Shown piece after piece: positions 39,279-46,890 of a stretch of DNA of 46,890 nucleotides (the stretch's first letter is position 1; each line of letters starts with the position of its first letter). A program made the translations under genes and the position numbers. The DNA is from Roridomyces roridus. Lineage: Eukaryota; Basidiomycota; Agaricomycetes; Agaricales; Mycenaceae. The DNA is taken from NCBI GenBank assembly GCA_029378245.1, contig JARKIF010000229.1, positions 1-46,890 of the forward strand, read 5' to 3'. The notes beneath the pieces were generated by a model, which was given only the letters and a program-made list of their open reading frames with translations, was not told the DNA's origin and did not search any database.

Positions 39279-40532
39279 CTACTGGGTATAATTCGGCGGC
39301 AAATCAGCACGCGTACTAATAGCCGCCTCGAGCTGCGCCACGCGTTCCGCCATAACGCGGAGCTGCATCTCAGTTGCAGGATCCGGGCGCGAAGGACGCG
39401 ACCCGCTCGACCCGCCGTCGGCACTGGTGCTTGTCGGGACGCTGGTACCAGCGCCCGTGCCACTCCCACTGGCACTCGCGGAGAAAGACGTGCTGGGCCT
39501 ATGTTGGGTGTTATTCCACATCAACGACCCAACGTCGATGTGTGGTTCTTTGTCAGGAACGCGGGACAGGCCTGTAGCTGAAGACAAAGGAAGCGACGAG
39601 GTGGATCCTAAGCCCGACTTTTCCCACATTGCAACCTGCGACGCCACCACCGCCTGCGGGATGGGCCGGTCGAGAGTAAGCGTCGAGCCCTGGTGTGTCT
39701 GCTCCATCCTCTCAGCAACAGGGGGAGTGCCAGCTGGAACTGGGGAAGGAGAGGTTGCTGGAGGTACACGTTCGACACGGAGCCGGAAGCGCCCGCGCAT
39801 ACACCATAGGGTCAGTGCGATGAGTGCAAGAGCAACTAGCCCGCCGACGACGCCGCCTGCGATGGCTGCCGTCGCCGTTGAGTGTGGTGCGGCTGAGGTT
39901 TCGCCGGGCTTGGCACTGGAGAAAGCGCTGGGGATAGAGATGGACGTCCTGGATGCAGACGAGGGGCCTATTGCACGTGAGTAGAAACATCAGAATTCTT
40001 ATGTTGTATTGCGCACCTGAAGTCGGAGATGATATTGATAACGAGGATGTGATGTCAGGCGGAGTGGGGATTGGATTGGAAAAGACCATGCTCGCAGTCG
40101 AGGGGTCTTCAGGGACTGTGGATGCTATCGACCGCGGATAAGAACAACATTGGGAATTGCAGACTTCATTACACACCTCCAGCATCTTGTCTTGGATCGA
40201 GGAGAGAATCTAGTCACATCAGACTCGGAGGCCGGGCAATTAGCAAGGGAGCGACCCACGAGTGGCTATGGCGCACTGCGCACCAAGGAACATCTGTGCG
40301 TTGGGGAGGTCGTTCGGACAAGCTGAAGACACACAGTCCACGACGGCCACGACGAATCTCTCGCTGAGGCACAGACAGGCGCCATCCCTGTATCGACGAA
40401 TTAATCAAGTAGCGCCAGCTCAGCCAGCGTAGGAACGTACGAAGGGTTGCAGTTCGTGACCTCAAAATCGTTGCTCGCACCAGCGCACTTCTGGACGCAC
40501 GGTGAAGAAGCGGTGGTGCGGTCGGAAGGCAT
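39279..40532 (-). CDS. Membrane-protein family copy F: CFEM domain, TM segment and LPPNY tail
   Basis: Five exons give a consistent 349-residue model: 40532-40441, 40387-40260, 40209-40177, 40124-40017 and 39967-39279. Introns are 49-53 nt with GTACGT, GTGGGT, GTGTGT and GTGCGC donors, and all phases agree. Exons 1-2 encode a complete CFEM module with eight cysteines: PCVQKC, TNC, ACLC preceded by SD, VDC, SAC and AQC. In known CFEM proteins the Asp before CxC binds haem iron. A Ser/Thr stalk leads to the TM segment (AAIAGGVVGGLVALALIALTL) and then RGRFRLRVERV, box LTLDRPIPQAVVASQ, helix MAERVAQLEAAI and C-terminal DLPPNYTQ. The tail is that of the A-E family. No signal peptide precedes MPSDRTTASSP; an in-frame TAG lies just upstream, so an additional 5' exon is likely. 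Confidence 0.8.
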
Positions 40533-40609
40533 CTTGCTCTGGGAGAAGATGTGGGGTGGTGGCTATAGCGAGTGAATAAGTGGAGGCAAGGCCGTGCAAT
40601 CATCCAATT

Positions 40610-41620
40610 TTGGTGAGACGCCAACCACCTGCAATTTAGTGGTGATGGACTGTTCATCTCCCTAGAGATTGGCGCTCAGTTGCGGGAGTAAATCAAACGG
40701 GCTGTACGAGGCTCCGGGCGTGCTATAACCGTTAGTGTGGATGCATAGATACGAGCTGAACCGAGGTGGAAAAACGGTACTAGTACTTGTGTACAATGCT
40801 TCCGGAGCAGCAAAGAGATTTCGAGAAAGAAAGGAGTGCGAATCTGTCGGCTCTCGATCCAACGCATTTCAGGCGAGGGGGTTATCGTACGCAGGAAAGC
40901 ATTTGGGAGAGGTGTAGGGTCCTGGCTTTGTTGATTTCGTGCAATCAGCGACCGGAAAGCCGCAATGTAGGACAGGGATCAAGAGAGCTGTCGAGGTGGG
41001 GACCAGCGTCTGGATGGGTGGAGTAAATACGCCGAAGGACAGAATCGGCGAGGAAGCTCAAGCAAGATCATCTGATTTGAACGTAAAGGAACTGTGAAGG
41101 CACTGCGGAAACTTGGTGGAACAGAACCTAGTCCGAGCTTGTACTAAGCGGATCGAGACCTTCGGACGCTGCAGAAGGTTGAGTTGGCTACGATTGGCTT
41201 GGTCAGCTCGGTTGAGTGTTCTCGATAGGTGTCCATCGAGTAGGGTGCCGGCCAAATCAAGTGCTGGCGGTGAAAGCAAAGATTTACAGCGTTACATGTC
41301 ACGAGCGTCACCCATCATCACGCGTGACGATGCTTACCCTCCACGCTCACCATCGCTGGCGTCGCGGCCTCTCCTGGGTCCATCGAGCTCCTGAACACTG
41401 TGGGAAACTTGTGAAGGCCATTCAAAAGTCTCCATCGACCATGTTCTCCCGCAGCAAGAGCCGGTTAAAGCGATGTTTTTCAGCTGGCGACTTCCACGTG
41501 AGCGCCTCGCAACTCTACTCAACTGTACCGCGTCTCAAACTCTCGCAGCCGACCCTCGTCGTCCCATTGTCCCTCGCCGCCCTCCGCTGACACAGCCTCG
41601 AAAAAACACGCGGAACTGAT
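40610..41620. other. Intergenic region between copy F and the zinc-finger gene
   Basis: No convincing gene. The two flanking genes diverge, so both promoters should lie here, as may the missing first exon of copy F. A short open frame at 41443-41590 is followed closely by the zinc-finger gene and may be leader sequence. Confidence 0.35.
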
Positions 41621-43003
41621 ATGACATCTGCCATCACCGGTTCACCCACTGTTCCCGGGCAACCTCTTGTTCCTGAGCCACTCGACCACATGGAGACACC
41701 CTCAACACCTTCCATACACGGCTCTTTCCCACAATCCAATCCGCTTAGCGCGCATGGGCCGCCACTCGCCAAATCGTCCCAAACACTTGACTTTCATGGT
41801 ATTTCTCCCAACCAATCCATCAGCCCTCGCCTATTTTTTTTTCTGCTATAAGCGGGGGTGGATTGGGGCGATGGGAGACACGCTTGGAAGCCCCCCGCTC
41901 CCCCAAAGCAACGCTCAGCTCCTCCCGCCCCCTCCGATATACCGATATCATCGTCATGCCTCGAGTGGCTACCACCTCTACCCTCCGCCCCGCGTAAAGC
42001 GCCTGTCGTAAGTCTTTATATCCCATCTCGGAAATGACGCTGATTCATTCCTTTCAGAGTGGCAAGCGCCCTCCGTACCCGCCGCGCGAGTTTCAATGCT
42101 CCTCCGTCGGTTGTCCCTCGAGCTATACTCGTCCGTTCGACCTGAAGCGGCACATGAATACCCACCTCTCGCCTGAGGAGAAGAACCTCAAGTGAGTTGC
42201 TACCACTCTTCTCGTGGCTCTTGATGACTGGACGCGTTTAAAGGATGTTCAAATGCGACGTCCCCGGCTGCCGCTTCGAGACTTTGCAAAAGTCGAATTT
42301 GGAGACGCATATAAATGCGATACAGTGTGTCTGCTTCTCTTCCATTCCTCCTCTGCGAGGCTGACAGATCTCTTGTAGCACTGGCGAGAAACCGCACGTC
42401 TGCCCGTGTGGTCAGTCAGGACCGCCGATCCGTCGACCTTGGTACAAACATATGCGCGATATGCACCAGTACAGGGCCTACAGCGCCCCGCGCCGCAAGT
42501 CGCGATCGCCTAATGTGTCGCGGTCGCCTAGCGTCCTGAGCCCTGCGTCATTCCACTTCCACCGACTTGGAGTCGTTCGAGTCCTCCATCTCCACCATGT
42601 CTGTCAATGGACATGGGCATCGACGTCGACAATCTCCCGCTCGACGCTTTCGCGGATTACTTCCCGCCGTCCTTTTCTTCCTCCGCCACTTTCTCTTGCG
42701 AGTCCTGGCTCGAGGACCTCATTGCATTCCACCGCAATCCCCGACCCCGACGCCCGACGTTGATGCCCCCGCGGCGCTCTACCCCGGAGCCGAACAGGCA
42801 GTCTCTCACGCCGAGTTCGTCGACGCGTCGTATGCAATCTGGTGGCCTCTCCCCGTCCCTCCTCCTCGCTCTCGGATCTCGAACCCGAGCCCCAATACAT
42901 GTACGAGCGCCTCCCGTGGACGATGGGCCCGTCACATCCCTATGTCCCTGCGCCGCAGGAGGAGTTCCAGGGCGAGTGGGATGGTGTCTACGCTTCCGCT
43001 TGA
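41621..43003 (+). CDS. C2H2 zinc-finger protein (probable transcription factor), with frame irregularities
   Basis: The probable start is ATG 41621 (MTSAITGSPTVPGQP). Three fingers lie across introns: FQC..GC..DLKRH..H (about 42090-42170), FKCDVPGC..NLETH (42247-42320), then HTGEKPHVCPCG..KHMRDMH (42379-42470) with a TGEKP linker. Introns 42192-42243 and 42325-42378 are clear; another ends near 42060, and a first one begins near 41800. After the fingers the likely protein moves through three frames: STDLESFESSISTM, then MGIDVDNLPLDAFADYF, then SSLSDLEPEPQYMYERLPW to the stop TGA 43001-43003. Inside finger 3 the alternative frame reads RTADPSTLV, as expected for this family, so two compensating indels are likely there. 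It is either decaying or carries base-call errors. Nuclear DNA binding is inferred from the fingers. Confidence 0.65.
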
Positions 43004-43249
43004 GGGGTGGGCGAGCTATATTCTTATTTTCTTATTCTTAAACTGTGTATCTTCATTTTTCCTTGGGTCTCCTCGTACGACTAGTAGATGGGTTCTCTTT
43101 CTGTATCTTGGTGTTTGTATTTTTCAATGGGATTTACGGGGACGAGGGTGGTTTTTTGTATCTATTCTTCGTGTGGAATCACCCAGGCCGAGCTGCTGAG
43201 TTCCGATCTTACTAGGAGCAGGCTGACCTGCTGAACTTCGGGTCGAAAG

Positions 43250-43540
43250 TTGAAACACAAAAAAGCCGCAGTCTGGAAGGATAACATGCCCCCGAATCGA
43301 ACGAGGTGATACCCTTTGCTCCAATGTGGGAGACGACAGTATCAACCCACACTTTCTCTGTAGTTTGTAAACGGACTCGATCGGAGTCGATGTTGGAGAT
43401 TCCATGCGGATACTCTGTCGGTGAACTGACTGCTTGATGTCGAAGCGCAAAAAAAACGGTATATTGGTCGCCCAGAACATGCCCTCGAGTCGAACGAAGT
43501 GACAGGCTTTACTCTGATCCTGACCACGCCAGTATTCAAT
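43250..43540 (-). repeat. Diverged direct repeat, ~190 bp period, tRNA-like words
   Basis: On the + strand AACATGCCC(C/T)CGA(A/G)TCGAACGA occurs near 43280 and 43470, each preceded by a poly-A run (43258-43263 and 43449-43456). On the - strand each unit reads TCGTTCGA(T/C)TC, box B-like, followed about 20-30 nt later by a T run, as in Pol III units. No box A is convincing. It may be two decayed SINE-like copies; it lies at the 3' end of the - strand gene that follows. Confidence 0.35.
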
Positions 43541-44370
43541 CCATATACCCTCCGTCCCTCAACTCCTTCAAAGCCTTGTCCCTCTCATCGCGCTGCTCCA
43601 CCCGCCCGGGAACGACCCACGTCCAAACACCGTCCTCATCCTCACCCGTCTCCTCATCCACATATCCTCAAATCCCATATTCGCAATATCCAAATTTGCA
43701 GTTCATACCCCACGTCTTTTCGAACGGGGCTCGACAAGCACGGAAGACGTCCGTGTGGCCTATAGGGTTGCCCTCCTCGTCCTCTGTCGGGGTCGTCTAG
43801 AAATCGCTCGCAGACGAGCCAGGTCGCGGTAGCAAATCCATTTCGTCGATGCGAGCCAGGTGTACGGGAGATGTCGAGCGCTTCCAGCGCCGCCCTCGTT
43901 TGCGCGGATGAAGGTGTTGAATCTGTGGCGCGGGATTCCAGGTACTGTTGCTGCAGGCAAAGTCGTTCGGCGGAAACTCCGTTATTGGGGTTTTGGTGGT
44001 GGAGGGCTGGAGCCTGGGAGGATGGCAAGGTTTCGGAGTGAAGCAGGACCCATCGGCTGTCTTCGGGGTCGTCGCGAACTTCAAAGTCTTGGATCAGAAG
44101 GAGGGCACGATTGAGCGCCTATGTCTTCGCAAGTGAGGTTGGCATACTTTCACACCGGGACCTGAAGCACCTTGAGTGGAACGCTCTGGCGGTGATGAGG
44201 ACGGGCCAGCGGCTGGCCACGGTGGTGAGATGCAAGAGGGTGCTAGTTGCACAGCCCCATGATGGGCGCCGAGAGCCGTTGAGTATGCCGGTAGCTATTA
44301 TCGATTGGGCCGGCACCCGGTCGGCACCGCGATTCACCGGATACAACCACGGGTCCACGTCCCCTTGTTC
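43536..44370 (-). pseudogene. Unrecognised gene, probably damaged
   Basis: I do not recognise the product. The 3' part reads like real protein: TTPTEDEEGNPIGHTDVFR, then CRAPFEKTWGMNC, KFGYCEYGI, an in-frame TGA at 43670-43668, then GYVDEETGEDEDG, VWTWVVPGR, KALKELRDGGYMD and a stop at 43538-43536. A GTACAC..TTTCTAG intron (43865-43797) precedes it. Upstream, two frames compete: one reads ALLLIQDFEVRDDPEDSRWVLL and LEALDIS, the other RKRGRRWKRSTSP, which fits the splice phase. The upstream limit is a guess. Either there is an unseen intron at the internal TGA or the gene is broken. Confidence 0.35.
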
Positions 44371-44527
44371 TTTCCAGCCATGGGGCCAATGGATCCCCTT
44401 TACGATTCACTTTATATCTGATTCGGGTGATCTCGTTCGAGTCGAGTTTAGGGTATAGGCGATAATATGAATGAAATCTTGTTGCGTTCTTTTTTCGCAA
44501 CCTTCGAACCACGATACTTACTTTGAT

Positions 44528-46170
44528 TTACCAGATATAAACGACGGTCGACATCACCATGGGTTCCAACAAGATCACAGTTTGAATCAAATCCTCGGCA
44601 TCCGAGTCCTCGTCTACCTCTCCCTCCTCCTCCTCCTCATCCGGTGCGCTCGACTGGCACGAGGAGATCGCCATCGTACTCTCATCATCACAGGTGTACG
44701 CCACCATCAATGTCCATCGGAGCACGCGACGCCTGGCATTGCCTCTGTCCCTGAGATACTCAAGATCTTCGCTGAAATCTTCGTTCACCCCCCGACTACG
44801 ACGCGAACCTGATTCCCATTCCAATCCGTGGTGAAAGTACAGAACCACAGTTTCCAGCACGGAAGACGATGCAGGCTCGCAGCGAGACTTGAGCATATCC
44901 ACGCATCGGCGAGATTCGTCGATCTGGATTGTGCGCAGCTGCGGCACCAACACTTGATTGTTGCCAGAGTGCATGTCCATCCGTTGCAGTAAGGGAACAA
45001 CTGCGTTGTCGTGAGCTACACGAATTCCACCGTACGTCATCCAACGCAGTTCCAACGTGTCCAACTCGGGGAACATCTCAAGAACTGCGATCATCTTGTC
45101 TACTTGGTTGAAAAACTGGGCCAGCCGTAGACGCAGCCGACGTAACTTGAACGCCGATCTCGCGTGGAAGTCGATGAAGCCCTGGGCAGGCCAGCAGTCG
45201 ATGTAATCGTCGGGGGATGTCGTGACGGTCAAATCCTGGAGGTTCGGCGTGATGAGGAAGTTCCAAGGGAAAGGATCCATGACACAGAAGGTAAGGTCGA
45301 GGACGCGCAAGTTCGGTAACGTTACGGGCGGCAAACTCATGCCTCGGCCGTAGTCGTCAAACCAAATTCGGCATTCAACGAGCTGTTGTTTGTGTAATAA
45401 GTAATGAGTACTTCATTTTCGGGCGCTGAGCAATCAATAACACACCTGGGAGGACAAGGACAAGATCGGGATGAGGGCCAGTGGGGTATCCATGCGTTCA
45501 CACATTGAGGACGGTCAACTGTGCAAACGGCGGGTTCCATGCCTCGTGGCCAAAGACGGGAGCTTGGCGTAGATGCCATCCCGAACTAAGCGGATGTCCT
45601 AGTGAGAACTCTGACAACGACCGGTGCATCGGCAATGATACCCCTTCCATCTGCCGACTCCATATTTTTCGCAGGCACGATCGCGTTGAATTTGATCAGG
45701 GAGTGAAAAGGCCAACGGTTCATCGCATTGAGTCGAGCCACAGTGTCGTGGTGCAGGTCGAGCGTGAGGGACCCTATGCGAGTAGCATGCGGCCGCAAAA
45801 GACTCATACAAGCCGGTGGCATCGCCCAGTCCGCGCCGCACTCTTAACAGAAAATGTGACGGTGGACTGTGCTGTTGGCATAGCCCGCTGGACACAATGG
45901 GTCAAGCAAGCCGGAGCCGGTCGACCCTGTAGCTCGGCCAGCTTGGGCGCAACTTGATGACGAAGTGCTTCCAGAGATGTGCCATGTGTCGACTGTGCAG
46001 GATGGCCCGCCAAAGTGCGCAGACTTGTGAAAACAGGAGGATGGAGGATATCGATCTGTTGGGTCGTTGCGATGCTGCGTTGGGGGAAGAGGATTGAAAT
46101 GAGGGCAATCTCGGAGAAGAAAATCTACAGTATAGCTGAATGAATTTCGGCGGGCATCCGCCGGGCGGGG
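44528..46170 (-). pseudogene. F-box/leucine-rich-repeat-like gene, frames broken in the first half
   Basis: The 3' part is a 271-codon frame (45340-44528) with LRR-like segments (LPNLRVLDLTFC, TPNLQDLTVTTSP, LRRLRLRLAQF, MFPELDTLELRWM, LETVVLYFHHGLEW) and an acidic patch EEEEEGEVDED. The 5' part shows F-box character in scattered frames: RRMPAEIHSAIL (about 46165) followed by a stop, ILLFSQVCALWRAIL (about 46040), HMAHLWKHFVIKL, then LRR-like IGSLTLDLHHDTVARLNAM (about 45780). Stops and frame changes lie between these, more than short introns readily explain. The family is common and variable in agarics and acts as a substrate adaptor of SCF ubiquitin ligases. Degraded copy most likely; a complex gene model cannot be excluded. 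Confidence 0.55.
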
Positions 46171-46424
46171 AGAGCGAGGAGGGAAGCCATAGTGACGCCG
46201 CCCTGAAGGAAGCCGCGTTAGATATAGTCGTCGAGTGCCAATAGACAGGTGGATACGATAAGCCCCACCGGAAATGAAGTCGTATCTCCCACCCGGACAA
46301 AGAGCATTGATGCCGACCATCAGCCGGGAGATTACGATCTCCGTCCAATTGTTCTTTGCAGAGACACAAAGACATTGCGGCTTCTGCGAGGCTACAGTCA
46401 CAGCAAAAACTTCCATAAAACAAA

Positions 46425-46890
46425 CGGGCAGTTTTTGATAAAGACAGCTATTCTTTGTTAATCACAGTCAAACCAGTGGAAAGCAGTCCTCTCCCTGCCG
46501 AGCAGAAGGCATTTGTGAAAGGATATCATTATCATCCCCTTTGGACCGGGGAGAAAGAACTCCGTATGGAGGTCATGCTCGAGATTGGAAATCGTGCTGT
46601 GACCGTATAAAAATACTGGACTTTCACAGAATTAATTAGTCAAGGTCGGGCATCGAACCCTGTTCACTGCAACACGCACCGAGGGAGTCCGAGGAAAGAC
46701 CGGCGGGCTGATCTGTTGCTTCAGACTGTTTGTCATCACATTCGAAATCCCGGAAGATATCTTGGCAGAAGTGCGATGGACTTTCTCGAGAAGTGGTATC
46801 GGCAACAGGCGGCTGAATTCTGTGCCCTGATGTGGGACTTGCCAGCGTGCGAGAACCACAAGATCCGCAATCAGTTGAAGAAGTATCGTC
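46425..46890. other. No gene recognised at the window end
   Basis: The last 466 bases contain only short frames without recognisable motifs. A gene may continue beyond the window. Confidence 0.3.

Overview
The window is fungal nuclear DNA, very probably from an agaricomycete (mushroom-forming basidiomycete). Real genes carry many introns of about 44-60 nt with GT..AG ends. The mobile elements are of basidiomycete type, and a degraded gene at 18.4-19.4 kb resembles a paralogue family that I know mainly from Mycena-like Agaricales. The genus is inference. There are no bacterial-style operons, and I saw no rRNA or intact tRNA gene.

Layout. (1) 0.4-14.7 kb: a Helitron on the + strand (Rep/HUH part, then Pif1-type helicase, then a C-terminal USP-like cysteine protease domain) is split by a nearly intact 7.7-kb Ty3/gypsy element on the - strand. 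The gypsy LTRs differ at 2 of 664 positions, the target duplication is GTGC, and removing the insert restores the helicase frame exactly. (2) 14.7-18.3 kb: no gene seen. About 2.5 kb here is built from a decayed repeat around the core TTTCGATAGC. (3) 18.4-26.3 kb: transposon debris. It holds a broken MYND-family-like gene, a two-exon SAP-like/retroelement ORF1-like gene, a 3.36-kb element with about 420-bp terminal inverted repeats that carries a tRNA-like SINE head, and a truncated second gypsy element fused to the back half of a membrane-protein gene.

(4) 25.8-34.3 kb plus 39.3-40.5 kb: a cluster of six copies (A-F) of a single-pass membrane protein family. Each keeps a glycine-rich transmembrane segment, a basic juxtamembrane stretch, a conserved cytoplasmic box, a short amphipathic helix and a C-terminal LPPxY motif. 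Their outer domains differ: a Cys-Glu-Pro-Phe beta-type domain in B, D and E, a Gly/Asn/Ser-rich segment in C, and a canonical eight-cysteine CFEM domain in F. This modular receptor-like set is the most interesting content of the window.

(5) 34.4-38.6 kb: a secreted acid-phosphatase-type gene on the - strand, interrupted after about codon 42 by a 2.45-kb Copia-type element. That element has identical 173-bp LTRs and a GTTCG target duplication, and it encodes only Gag and protease. (6) 41.6-46.9 kb: a C2H2 zinc-finger gene, an unrecognised - strand gene and an F-box/LRR-like remnant.

Several conserved genes show single-base frame changes, some in homopolymer runs, while the young elements are intact. 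Both genuine decay and assembly error should be kept in mind for those genes.
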